In this document: positions 1 through 7,144 of the stretch, piece after piece
Layout of the letters: every line of letters starts with the position of its first letter
How positions within the stretch are numbered: position 1 is the stretch's first letter
Assembly (NCBI GenBank): GCA_020635955.1
Contig: JACJYW010000018.1
Location: forward strand, 1 to 11,529
Length of the DNA stretch: 11,529 bases
Direction of reading: 5' to 3'
From: Crocinitomicaceae bacterium
GTDB taxonomy: Bacteria; Bacteroidota; Bacteroidia; Flavobacteriales_D; Crocinitomicaceae
Notes under the pieces: generated by a model
The model's database searches: none
What the model saw: the letters and a program-made list of their open reading frames with translations, nothing else
What the model was told of the DNA's origin: nothing
Position numbers and translations under genes: made by a program

Positions 1-648
1 TTTAAGGCCAATTACAATCTTGCTAATACTTACCACCGCATGAATAAGCAGGATGAAGCCATTGAACGATATGAGAAAGTGGTAAATCTGGCGCCAACAT
101 CCCTGGATAAAGCCAAAGTTTATCACAACATTGGTAATGCTCATATGTTCAAGCAAGACCTGGATGGTGCAATTGATTCCTATAAAGAAGCTTTGCGTTT
201 AAATCCTTCTGATGCTGAAACAAGGTATAATTTGGCCTATGCCATGCAGCTGAAACAAAAACAGCAGCAAGAGCAAAAGCAAAATCAGAACCAGAATCAG
301 AATCAGAGCGAGAATGGTAATGAGAGTGAGGATCAGAATGAGAATGGCAATGAAAATCAAAACCAGAATCAGAACGAGAATGAGAATGAGAACGAGAATG
401 GAAATCAGGACCAAAATGGTGATGAGAATGAGAACGAAGAAGATCAAAGCCAGAACAGCAATGGCAACGAAGAGCAACCCAATCAGGATAAGAAAGAAGG
501 AGATGGACAAAGTTATTCCAGTAAACTAAGCAAAGAACAGATCCAAAATATCCTGGACACGTATTACAAAAGGGAAAAAGAATTACAGAAAAAGCTTGAT
601 AAGGATAAACGTGTCGGATACGGCAGTCCTAAAAAGAAAGATTGGTAA
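1..648 (+). CDS. batC: BatC-like TPR protein of the Bat aerotolerance operon, 5' partial
   Basis: The reading frame is open from the first base, so the gene is cut at its 5' end; the first in-frame ATG (position 40) lies inside a TPR repeat and is not taken as the start. 215 residues are visible. Residues 1 to about 82 form tetratricopeptide repeats (YNLANTY, YHNIGNAH, ALRLNPSDAETRYNLA). Residues about 94-163 are a low-complexity tract of Q, N, E and G. The last 50 residues are charged and end in KKKDW, a tail of the kind seen in Bacteroidota BatC proteins. BatC is normally a periplasmic or membrane-associated TPR partner in the moxR-DUF58-batA-batB-batC-batD-batE operon, linked to oxygen tolerance in Bacteroides fragilis. 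The family call rests on the TPR plus low-complexity layout and on the batD and batE genes that follow directly. Any signal peptide or membrane segment lies outside the window. Confidence 0.88.
   Translation, partial: FKANYNLANTYHRMNKQDEAIERYEKVVNLAPTSLDKAKVYHNIGNAHMFKQDLDGAIDSYKEALRLNPSDAETRYNLAYAMQLKQKQQQEQKQNQNQNQNQSENGNESEDQNENGNENQNQNQNENENENENGNQDQNGDENENEEDQSQNSNGNEEQPNQDKKEGDGQSYSSKLSKEQIQNILDTYYKREKELQKKLDKDKRVGYGSPKKKDW
280..486 (+). repeat. Q/N/E-coding low-complexity tract inside batC
   Basis: About 200 bases are made of imperfect 6-nt units such as CAGAAT, GAGAAT and GAGAAC, encoding runs of QN and EN dipeptides broken by G, D and S. The purine-rich bias opens spurious frames on both strands. 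Hexamer units keep the frame when copy number changes, so length variation between strains would be tolerated. That is an inference; only one allele is visible. Confidence 0.85.
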
Positions 649-2352
649 GTGATCAAATATCTATACATATGGTTAATCATGTTGGGTTATGTTGCATTTT
701 CGCAACAAGCCGACATTGATATTGCTGTGAACAAAACCACCGTTACCAATGCTGAGAATTTTTCTTATCAGATCACAGCAGACTGCGATTGCAAGGTAAT
801 AGAACCGGATTTTGAAGGTTTTGATGTACTGGATAAATCACAGGGTCAATTCAGCAGTACACAGATCTTGAATGGAGTAAGTTCAAAAAGTTGTTCAACT
901 ACCATTACCTATATCCTGAGAGCTAAAAAAACAGGTAACTACACTATTGGAGAGGCTCAGGTTAAGTGCAAAAATGGAGATAAGCGTTCAAACGAGATTG
1001 CCATTACGGTAGTGGATGCCAATCAGGCTCACGAAGAAAGTCAGGGCGTGGCCAGGTTTTTTTATGAATTAACCAGCACAAAAGATGCCGTGTATGTGGG
1101 CGAACCATTTGTACTATCCTTCTCTCTGTACTCTGAACGCATGCCGGAAGAATTGAATTCTATTGTTCCCGGAAATGCCCTGGGTACTTGGCGTCAAAAG
1201 CTATTTGATGAGACTGATCCCAATCATACTTTTTATGCCTATCCAAAAAGGATCAAAGGAAAAGATTATAAGATCATTGAATTAAGAAGAGAAGTTTGCT
1301 TTGCAGATCACGCTGGTAATCTTCATATCAATCCTTATTATGGTGTTGCCGTTGAACGATACGGTTTTTTAGAAAACAGCTACTTTGAGGGCTATTCTAA
1401 CAGCCTTGATATTCAGGTAAAGGAAGTGCCTGGGGAGAAACCAGAAAGCTACTATGGCATGGCTGGTGATTTTAATATTTCTGCAAGTGCAAGTGAAAAT
1501 ACTATAGCGGCTAACAGAGCATTTGAATTGGAGGTTATTGTTGAAGGAACTGGTAACTACCATCTGTTTAAACAACCGGATTTTCTTTTTCCAAAAAGCT
1601 TTTTGGTCAATGATCCGGAAATTGAAGAAGATTTCTCCTATACTGAAGATGGCGTTAAAGGATCAATAAAATATACCTATGTGATCACTCCTACCAAAGA
1701 AGGCACCTATTCCATCTTACCTTATCAACTTACTTATTTTGATTGGAAGCATGGTAGATTAAAAACAGTTGGAACAGAACAGATCTCTATTGATGTGAGT
1801 AAAGGAAAGGATCCAAAGATCATTTCAAAAGATCCCGGAAAGAATCCTCTTATAGAAGATGATATTCGATTCATCCACAAAGAAGATCCTTGCCGTTTCA
1901 GATTGGAAGATCTTTTCTTTGGTCATCTTACCTATTGGGTACTTTGGTTACTACCTCTATTCACTGCATTGGCTTATTTCCTATATAGAAAGCGTCAGGC
2001 TAATAAATCAGAAGATGAAGTGGTGATGGAACAGCAAAGAACCACTAAAAAAGCTGTAGTTAGAGACATTCAAAAGATCAAAGGAAGTTCTACGAATGAC
2101 ATTAAGCAATTGAATGATCGATTGTCTGAGTATTTGATGACGAATTTACAAATTGGTAGATCGGCACTTTCTAAGAAGATCATTGCTGAAATGTTGAAGA
2201 TAAAAGGCGTGGATGACCAAACCATTCTTGCTTTTGAAGCCATCTGGGATAAAATTGAAATGGCACAATATGCACCGCTGACAGATGAGAATATTGAAGT
2301 ATTGGTAGAACAAACCCAAAAACTGATAGAAGCGCTAAACAAACAATTATGA
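649..2352 (+). CDS. batD: BatD family protein (oxygen tolerance)
   Basis: The 567-residue protein has an N-terminal signal sequence (hydrophobic residues about 4-17, probable cleavage near AFS-QQ). A long extracytoplasmic region of beta-sandwich character follows, with motifs such as TGNYTIG and a second similar module EGTYSILP. A single membrane helix lies at about residues 428-446, and the roughly 120-residue C-terminal tail is cytoplasmic and helical. This is the BatD architecture, and its length is usual for the family. The GTG start at 649 follows the batC stop codon with no gap. The next in-frame ATG (679) would remove most of the signal peptide, so GTG is preferred. The N-terminal half has several cysteines (DCDC near residue 46, a KSC and a KCK); their role is unknown. 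BatD is thought to anchor and work with the vWA proteins BatA and BatB, whose genes would lie upstream of the window. Its biochemical role is not settled. Confidence 0.92.
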   Translation: MIKYLYIWLIMLGYVAFSQQADIDIAVNKTTVTNAENFSYQITADCDCKVIEPDFEGFDVLDKSQGQFSSTQILNGVSSKSCSTTITYILRAKKTGNYTIGEAQVKCKNGDKRSNEIAITVVDANQAHEESQGVARFFYELTSTKDAVYVGEPFVLSFSLYSERMPEELNSIVPGNALGTWRQKLFDETDPNHTFYAYPKRIKGKDYKIIELRREVCFADHAGNLHINPYYGVAVERYGFLENSYFEGYSNSLDIQVKEVPGEKPESYYGMAGDFNISASASENTIAANRAFELEVIVEGTGNYHLFKQPDFLFPKSFLVNDPEIEEDFSYTEDGVKGSIKYTYVITPTKEGTYSILPYQLTYFDWKHGRLKTVGTEQISIDVSKGKDPKIISKDPGKNPLIEDDIRFIHKEDPCRFRLEDLFFGHLTYWVLWLLPLFTALAYFLYRKRQANKSEDEVVMEQQRTTKKAVVRDIQKIKGSSTNDIKQLNDRLSEYLMTNLQIGRSALSKKIIAEMLKIKGVDDQTILAFEAIWDKIEMAQYAPLTDENIEVLVEQTQKLIEALNKQL

Positions 2353-3083
2353 TGAAAGGGATTTTGACATATGGTTTTGTGCTCATCTCATTACTGGGTT
2401 GGACTAATTTTCAAGATGGTAATGAGCTATACGAAAAGGGAGATTTCAAGGGCGCGATCGAGCAATTTAATCTCGAAATTTCAGATGGATCAAGATCTGA
2501 AGCTTTGTATTACAACTTAGGTAATGCCTATTATAAAAACGGAGAGATCGGTAAATCAATCTGGGCTTATGAATCCGCATTGAAGATAAATCCGGGGGAT
2601 GATGATGCACTTTTCAATCTGGAATACGTGAATGCACAAACGGCAGATAAAATTGATACTGCCAGACATGGATTCGGACATTGGTTAAGTGCTACATTGC
2701 TATCATACTGCGTTAATTTATGGGCTTATGCAAGTATTGTTTGCTCTGTATTTTTTGGATTGTTCGTGATCTTATTTATCCGTTCAACAACAAAAGGTAA
2801 AAAGAACTTGAGTTTATTGGGATCTGCCATTTTCGGATTCCTATTGATCCTCTCAACTATACTGGCAAAAATGCATCAGGGTATGATCATAGATCAATCA
2901 GATGCTGTGGTAATCGTTAAGCAGCTAGACATTAAGGTATCACCTCAAGAAGATGCAAAAACCTCCTTCATCATCAGTGAAGGTGCTAAAGTTCAGGTAA
3001 TTGGCAAAGACAAAGAATGGATACAGATCGATCTGAATGGCAATCAGGGATGGGTTTCTAATGAAAGTATCTGGAAGATTTGA
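2349..3083 (+). CDS. batE: BatE family protein: TPR, two membrane helices, SH3b domain
   Basis: The 244-residue protein starts in an ATGA overlap with the batD stop, which indicates translational coupling; a second ATG follows at once (MMK). Residues 1-22 are a hydrophobic export signal or anchor. Residues about 24-97 hold two TPRs (GNELYEKGDFKGAIEQF and YYNLGNAYYKNGEIGKSI, with ALKINPGDDDALFNLEY closing the second). Membrane helices lie at about 124-144 and 154-173. The last 65 residues form a bacterial SH3-like domain (IKVSPQ, SEGAKVQVIGKDKEWIQI, NQGWVSNESI). This order is diagnostic of Bacteroidota BatE, the usual last gene of the Bat operon. Here too it is the last gene, followed by an inverted repeat and an opposing gene. 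The SH3b domain probably faces the periplasm and may bind peptide or peptidoglycan; that role is inferred from the fold only. Confidence 0.9.
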   Translation: MMKGILTYGFVLISLLGWTNFQDGNELYEKGDFKGAIEQFNLEISDGSRSEALYYNLGNAYYKNGEIGKSIWAYESALKINPGDDDALFNLEYVNAQTADKIDTARHGFGHWLSATLLSYCVNLWAYASIVCSVFFGLFVILFIRSTTKGKKNLSLLGSAIFGFLLILSTILAKMHQGMIIDQSDAVVIVKQLDIKVSPQEDAKTSFIISEGAKVQVIGKDKEWIQIDLNGNQGWVSNESIWKI

Positions 3084-3106
3084 TGGTTAGTTAGCCGGAA
3101 GACATC

Positions 3107-3141
3107 AGCTTGAAGCTATTCACTCCTGCCAGCTTCAAGCT
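3107..3141. terminator. Inverted repeat between convergent genes, possible bidirectional terminator
   Basis: AGCTTGAAGCT (3107-3117) and AGCTTCAAGCT (3131-3141) are perfect reverse complements of 11 bp separated by a 13-nt loop. They sit in the 77-bp gap between batE and the opposing putative anti-sigma gene, where a bidirectional terminator is expected. No T-run follows on either strand, so it is not a textbook intrinsic terminator. Each arm is also palindromic around its central base. Confidence 0.5.
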
Positions 3142-3160
3142 CCTGACTACTAGCTATTCA

Positions 3161-4267
3161 TCATTTAAAAGTCCCAAACAAAGCCTTCAACTCTTTACTT
3201 TCATTGACATGAATTTCGTAAGATCTGATGGTTTCCTCTTTTTGCTCTTTCAACACCTCTCCTTTTTTCTCAAGATCCATTACGGCATTACCCGCTACAT
3301 CTGGTTTACTAGTAGTTGACTCCATTTCATCCTCATCATTTGAGACATTATTGGCATCTTCATTCGCAAGAACGGGCGCACTTTCCTGTGCAAGGAATCT
3401 ATTATTTTTAGTATCTGCAGTTTTCTGTTTCTTTTTACCTTCTGCATCTACCTCAGTTCTGTCCTTTCTCGGTGATTTATCATCAGAAGTACCTACACTA
3501 GTGGAAATAGTAACTGCATTTCCAGGTTGGTCATTTAATCCACCAGTATTGTTAGATTTATTTGCATTACCCGAACCTCCGCTTGTTTCAGTCACAGTAA
3601 CATCATCAAAAGCATCTAATTCTTCTGTTGGACCAGAGTAATATCCATCATGAGGAATATCATCTGCAACATCATCCTCTGTTACGATAATTGACTTGAC
3701 ATTATTATTTCTAACTATAGATTGTTCCATAGCCGGTTCTTCTTCCACCTCATCCAATTCAGTAATTTCATCTGTACCTGTATGCACTGTCCCGAACAAA
3801 TCTTCTCCACCTGCCCCTTCTTCACCAGTAGAAATAACTTCTCTTGTAGCATCTTCCTCTGATGGTTGAACGAACTCTGGAGTTTCATTAAGGGCCATAT
3901 TATTTTCATCCATTGGTTGATCGTAAACCAACAGGAATCCAATGATCAAAATGGCAGCCAACGACATTTGGAAAGCCGGCTTTTGATAGAATTTCTTGTC
4001 TTCAGGGAATAGGAATACCGTCACTGAATTCAACCAGAACTTGCGTTCATCTTTTGGTTTGTTCAGATGATCCATAACCCTTTGCTTCAGTTCAGGAGAT
4101 GCTTCTATCTTGTCAGACACCAAAGCCTGCTGAGTGCTTGCCAGGAACCACTTCATTTCTTCAAACTCCTCTGCATTTTGAACTAATTCACTCACGGTAG
4201 CTAATTCTTCAGCAGAGAGCTCAAAGTACTCCTTGTTTAGGATGATATTTTCCGCTTCTTTAATCAT
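3161..4267 (-). CDS. Putative anti-sigma factor with long acidic extracytoplasmic region
   Basis: The 368-residue protein begins in an ATGA overlap with the stop of the ECF sigma gene, the standard arrangement for a cognate anti-sigma factor. Residues 1 to about 98 are cytoplasmic and helical (IKEAENIILNKEYFELSAEE, then a segment with MDHLNKPKDERKFW). No zinc-binding HxxxCxxC motif is present, so it is not a ZAS-type domain. A single membrane helix lies at about 99-115 (SLAAILIIGFLLVY). About 250 residues beyond it are rich in D, E, S, T and N and look disordered, ending in ELKALFGTFK. The N-terminal part would hold the sigma factor at the membrane and the extracytoplasmic part would sense or be cleaved. 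This role is inferred from gene order and topology; the sequence does not match a named anti-sigma domain that I can recognise. Confidence 0.65.
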   Translation of the reverse strand: MIKEAENIILNKEYFELSAEELATVSELVQNAEEFEEMKWFLASTQQALVSDKIEASPELKQRVMDHLNKPKDERKFWLNSVTVFLFPEDKKFYQKPAFQMSLAAILIIGFLLVYDQPMDENNMALNETPEFVQPSEEDATREVISTGEEGAGGEDLFGTVHTGTDEITELDEVEEEPAMEQSIVRNNNVKSIIVTEDDVADDIPHDGYYSGPTEELDAFDDVTVTETSGGSGNANKSNNTGGLNDQPGNAVTISTSVGTSDDKSPRKDRTEVDAEGKKKQKTADTKNNRFLAQESAPVLANEDANNVSNDEDEMESTTSKPDVAGNAVMDLEKKGEVLKEQKEETIRSYEIHVNESKELKALFGTFK

Positions 4268-4851
4268 ATCATTGTGTTTCTAAAAACCGCCAATTTCTCT
4301 GCTAAAGTCTTAGTCGCGTGATGCAGCCTTGACTTTACCGTGCCCGCATTGATATCGAGGGTTTCTGCTATTTCATTTAGTGAAAGGCCTTCAAAGTGTC
4401 TTAACATGAATACTTCTCTATGCTTTTCATTCATTTTTTCTAATTCTTTCTTCAATTCTTCGGCAAAACTGGATTTATCCACTGCTGTATCCGGAAGTAT
4501 TTCTTCATCTTTTGCGTCCATTCCTTCTGGTACATCATAGCCGGTATTCTTTCTTATTTCCTGTTTCTTATATTCATTTTTACACATGTTGTTAGCCACT
4601 GAAAACAACCAGGTTTTGAAACTTCTGTCCAAATCAAATAACTCTGGTTTATCAATGATCTTCGTGAACAGGTCATGCGTAAAATCTTCAGCTTTAATTC
4701 TATCACTCCACAGCTTTCTGTAGAAGAAATTGATCATGAAACTCTCATACCGAGCATAAAGATGCTCGAAAGCTACCTTGTCACCCTCTTGATAAGAGCG
4801 CATAAGGTCTTCGTCCGTGTATTTTGAGTAATCCTTCTTAAAGAGCTTCAT
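4264..4851 (-). CDS. ECF-type RNA polymerase sigma factor (sigma-70 family)
   Basis: The 195-residue length is typical for an ECF sigma factor. Region 2 spans about residues 27-97: FEHLYARY, then the region 2.2-like AEDFTHDLFTKII, then the promoter-melting stretch SFKTWLFSVANNMCKNEYKK. A variable acidic linker follows (about 98-134). Region 4 spans about 135-188 with the helix-turn-helix LSLNEIAETLDINAGTVKSRLHHA. The protein would direct RNA polymerase to a dedicated promoter set. The ATG at 4849-4851 gives a normal N-terminus (MKLFKKDYSKYTDEDLM). The gene overlaps the downstream membrane protein by 4 nt and follows the secreted-protein gene after 46 nt, so the three may be one transcript. 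ECF loci often autoregulate, but no ECF-type promoter could be defined here. Confidence 0.93.
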   Translation of the reverse strand: MKLFKKDYSKYTDEDLMRSYQEGDKVAFEHLYARYESFMINFFYRKLWSDRIKAEDFTHDLFTKIIDKPELFDLDRSFKTWLFSVANNMCKNEYKKQEIRKNTGYDVPEGMDAKDEEILPDTAVDKSSFAEELKKELEKMNEKHREVFMLRHFEGLSLNEIAETLDINAGTVKSRLHHATKTLAEKLAVFRNTMI

Positions 4852-4897
4852 GATGTGTAACAGGCAGCTCGTTGGCGCTTTAACGCCTTTGCCTTAT

Positions 4898-5881
4898 CTA
4901 ATTGCTGTCATAATCTTTTAAAATTTCTTCTACTGTTTTGGTTTGTTCTACTTTCTTCGCGATCGCCAATATGGCTGACTTCAATGTTGCATCCGATTCA
5001 CCATTGTTCCTTTTCAACCGGTACAAAGTCAAAAGAGGAGGTAAATAATTTCGATATAGTTTCCTCTCACTTGAAGTAAGACTCATACTGGCAAAATTCT
5101 TCACTGAGACCTTTTTCAAGAATGTTTCTAACGTGCTTTTTTGATTGCTCACTGATCCCTGATAATATAATCCGGTTATGAAAGATGTTCCCGGTATGTA
5201 TGATTGAGATACTGTAGTTGAAACATATACTGAACTACTTTCCATGGCTTTTGCGATAAAAGATGCTTCGCTACCAAAAAATTCCATAGTTCCGGTTCCT
5301 AAATACTTTGAAACAGAAGCTCTATATTCATCATTGATCAAATAATCCATGTTGACCACTTGAATTCCGGTTCCTTTCCCTTTTACCATTTGAAGGATAT
5401 ATAGTGGTAAGGCTTCTTGTTCACTTGATACGATCAGTACTCCTGATGAAGGCAAGACATCTTCAAAATAATTTAATGTATTAGCCGAAAAATAACCGCC
5501 AACCTTTGATGCCAATGTTGCAGCTTTTGTTTTATTACCTGATAGCATATAATATCCAAACATGGCCTTAACAACTCGCTTATCTGAAGGTGCTTTTGCA
5601 TAAGCCGAACTGATCTTTTCTCCTCTTTCCTGATAAAAATGTCCATTGATATACCACATCAGATCCGTTTCGAATGCATCCGGAAATTTCTTTTGCATGG
5701 CAAAACAATAGTCATCCATTTCTAATTGCTCAGTTCTACTAAATTGCTTAGTACCACTATGCTTATATCCTTCTCGCAAATTGATATAATTATCTAGCGC
5801 AGTTCCCGGATCTTCTGGGATTTCCTGAGCTAGAAGGCCAATTGGAAACAATAACAATATGATCAAAAGTGATCTTAACAT
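4898..5881 (-). CDS. Secreted protein of unknown function upstream of the ECF sigma gene
   Basis: I do not recognise this 327-residue protein as a named family. It has a clear signal peptide (residues 1-18, LLLFPIGLLA-QE), so it is exported and has no further membrane helix. Residues about 20-135 look helical and TPR-like (DDYCFAMQKKFPDAFETDLM, AMFGYYMLSGNKTKAATLA). Residues 147-195 form an alpha/beta-like segment (GVLIVSSEQEALPLYILQM followed by GIQVVNMDYLINDEYR). This spacing resembles the GDNDT-PLWYLQ-VRVVNLSLLN signature in the extracytoplasmic part of Bacteroidota DUF2723 proteins, but with the acidic GDND part replaced. The C-terminal third is helical with many K, S and L. It probably shares a transcript with the sigma and anti-sigma genes and could be part of their signal input. 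That link is inferred from gene order only. Confidence 0.8.
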   Translation of the reverse strand: MLRSLLIILLLFPIGLLAQEIPEDPGTALDNYINLREGYKHSGTKQFSRTEQLEMDDYCFAMQKKFPDAFETDLMWYINGHFYQERGEKISSAYAKAPSDKRVVKAMFGYYMLSGNKTKAATLASKVGGYFSANTLNYFEDVLPSSGVLIVSSEQEALPLYILQMVKGKGTGIQVVNMDYLINDEYRASVSKYLGTGTMEFFGSEASFIAKAMESSSVYVSTTVSQSYIPGTSFITGLYYQGSVSNQKSTLETFLKKVSVKNFASMSLTSSERKLYRNYLPPLLTLYRLKRNNGESDATLKSAILAIAKKVEQTKTVEEILKDYDSN

Positions 5882-5967
5882 ATCCTCTATTTGTTCTTTA
5901 CTACACCCTAAAAAATAAAAGGTTCATTTTGAAATTAATTATTTCTTAGCGAATTGAAAATTATGAA

Positions 5968-5975
5968 TACTTTTA
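5968..5975 (+). promoter_or_regulatory. Weak -7 box candidate for the lipoprotein gene
   Basis: TACTTTTA matches the Bacteroidota -7 consensus TAnnTTTG at all but the last position and lies 16 nt before the ATG at 5992. A TTA sits 19 nt upstream, where the -33 TTG would be. The DNA is AT-rich, so a chance match is possible. Confidence 0.3.
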
Positions 5976-5991
5976 ACGAAATCAACTGTTT

Positions 5992-6417
5992 ATGAAAAAG
6001 TATTTTTTCCTTCTAATTGGATTATCATTATTTCTTACCGCTTGTGACACTGGTGCGGCTGAAAAAGTAGCAGATGAGTTCCACAAACACTTTGACAAAG
6101 GTGAAATTGACTATATCTGTGAAAATATGTTGGATGCCAAAACCACTGCGGAAGAAACTGAGGGATTCAGATCATTTCTTCAAGGGATATATGACATAGG
6201 GGAAATCTCAAATAGAAAAAAATCAGTTGGTTTCAGTGAGAAAATTCGTAATGGAATAACAACTGTTAAACTAAACTACACCTTTGAAATAAATGGTGAA
6301 ACAGTTTATGAAAGTTTGGTATTTGTTGATCGTGGTGAAGGCATTGGGTTCAAGCTTTTTGTTGTATCAATGAATCCTGACAAGTCTGTCGTAGACGAAT
6401 TTACAGAAGATTATTAA
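5992..6417 (+). CDS. Small lipoprotein, NTF2-like/DUF4019-like
   Basis: The 141-residue protein starts with a lipoprotein signal peptide: MKKYFFLLIG, then the lipobox LTAC with the lipidated cysteine at residue 18, followed by an aspartate. The mature part has a short helix pair (AEKVADEFHKHFDKGEIDYI) followed by a four-strand-like region (GITTVKLNYTFEINGETVYE, then SLVFVDRGEGIGFKLFVVSM). This helix-then-curved-sheet layout resembles small NTF2-like lipoproteins such as DUF4019 or DUF3887 members, but I see no diagnostic motif. It is divergent from the secreted-protein gene across a 110-bp gap. Its stop codon overlaps that of the convergent response regulator gene. The function is unknown. 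Lipid anchoring is well supported; the choice of membrane is not. Confidence 0.85.
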   Translation: MKKYFFLLIGLSLFLTACDTGAAEKVADEFHKHFDKGEIDYICENMLDAKTTAEETEGFRSFLQGIYDIGEISNRKKSVGFSEKIRNGITTVKLNYTFEINGETVYESLVFVDRGEGIGFKLFVVSMNPDKSVVDEFTEDY

Positions 6418-7088
6418 TTTTCTGCTGAAAACAAGTACTTATTAGGAGAAGTATATTTTTCCTTAACGGCGTACATTACAATTCCAGCTGTATTTTTAAC
6501 ACCCAGTTTAGCCATAATATTCTTACGGTGAGTATTAACGGTATGCTTACTCAAGAACAATTTATCAGAAATAGCTGCATTGGTCATACCTTCTGCGATC
6601 ATAGTGATGATCTCTCTTTCTCTATCAGATAGCATTACCGGATCACAGGAAAAATCAACCTCTTCGATCATTTCCACATCAATTCCTTCTTCGCGGATAG
6701 TCTCTAGGATCTGACCACAGAAAAACGAATTATTATTTGAAGTCTCCACAACTGCATTCTTGATCTCTTCTAGACTGCAATCTTTCTTAATGTACGAGGT
6801 TACACCACTTTTAATGGCATGCACCAGCGTTTGAGCCGACTGTAAGGGTGTGATCCCAACAAATCTAATGTTACTATTAATAGATTTTGCCGCCGGAACA
6901 GCATCTATTGTAAACCCATCTGAAGTATAATCGATCATGACTACGTCCGGCGCAAATGTCTTCACCTGATCCAATAGCTCCTCTGTACAGGTAGCTTCAC
7001 CAATGATTTGGAACTCACTATCCTTGAAAATAGTTCTAAGTCCAATTCGACTCAATTCAGTGCTATCTGCCAATATTAGGTTGATCAC
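6414..7088 (-). CDS. LuxR/NarL-type response regulator with atypical receiver domain
   Basis: The 224-residue protein has the two-domain NarL/FixJ layout. The receiver spans about residues 1-118 with the likely phospho-acceptor D53 (VVMIDY), T80 (FVGITP) and K102 (SYIKKD). The LuxR helix-turn-helix spans about 153-212 (LSDREREIITMIAEGMTN, then AAISDKLFLSKHTVNTHRKN). The start is GTG at 7088, giving MINLILAD in register with other family members. The receiver is unusual: the conserved acidic pair is D8-S9 rather than DD, and the loop after D53 is shortened (YTSDG instead of the usual MPGMDG type). No histidine kinase gene is adjacent, so it is an orphan in this window. A perfect TAnnTTTG box lies upstream. 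DNA binding is well supported; phosphorylation control is uncertain. Confidence 0.92.
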   Translation of the reverse strand: MINLILADSTELSRIGLRTIFKDSEFQIIGEATCTEELLDQVKTFAPDVVMIDYTSDGFTIDAVPAAKSINSNIRFVGITPLQSAQTLVHAIKSGVTSYIKKDCSLEEIKNAVVETSNNNSFFCGQILETIREEGIDVEMIEEVDFSCDPVMLSDREREIITMIAEGMTNAAISDKLFLSKHTVNTHRKNIMAKLGVKNTAGIVMYAVKEKYTSPNKYLFSAEN

Positions 7089-7115
7089 TATTTAGAATGG
7101 TTTTAAATAACAAAA

Positions 7116-7123
7116 CAAATATA
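7116..7123 (-). promoter_or_regulatory. -7 promoter box of the response regulator gene
   Basis: On the - strand the sequence reads TATATTTG, a perfect match to the Bacteroidota TAnnTTTG box, with 27 nt between it and the GTG start. About 17 nt further upstream is TTC rather than the usual -33 TTG, so only the proximal box is convincing. Confidence 0.45.
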
Positions 7124-7144
7124 ACAACAGATACAATGCGAAGG

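Noticed and set aside
280..486. Possible CRISPR-like array
   Set aside because: The units are short, contiguous and coding, with no spacers or fixed-length repeats.
199..529. Open frames on both strands across the batC low-complexity tract
   Set aside because: They are by-products of the CAGAAT/GAGAAT repeats; the translations are runs of L/I/V or M/R/K and the batC frame is the one with TPR and tail homology.
3228..3641. 137-codon + strand frame opposite the putative anti-sigma gene
   Set aside because: It is a serine-rich antisense shadow of the acidic tail; the - strand frame has the ATGA overlap with the sigma gene and a membrane helix.
4874..4887. GGCG/CGCC hairpin between the secreted-protein and sigma genes
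   Set aside because: The stem is only 4 bp with a 6-nt loop and no T-run; too weak to call a terminator.
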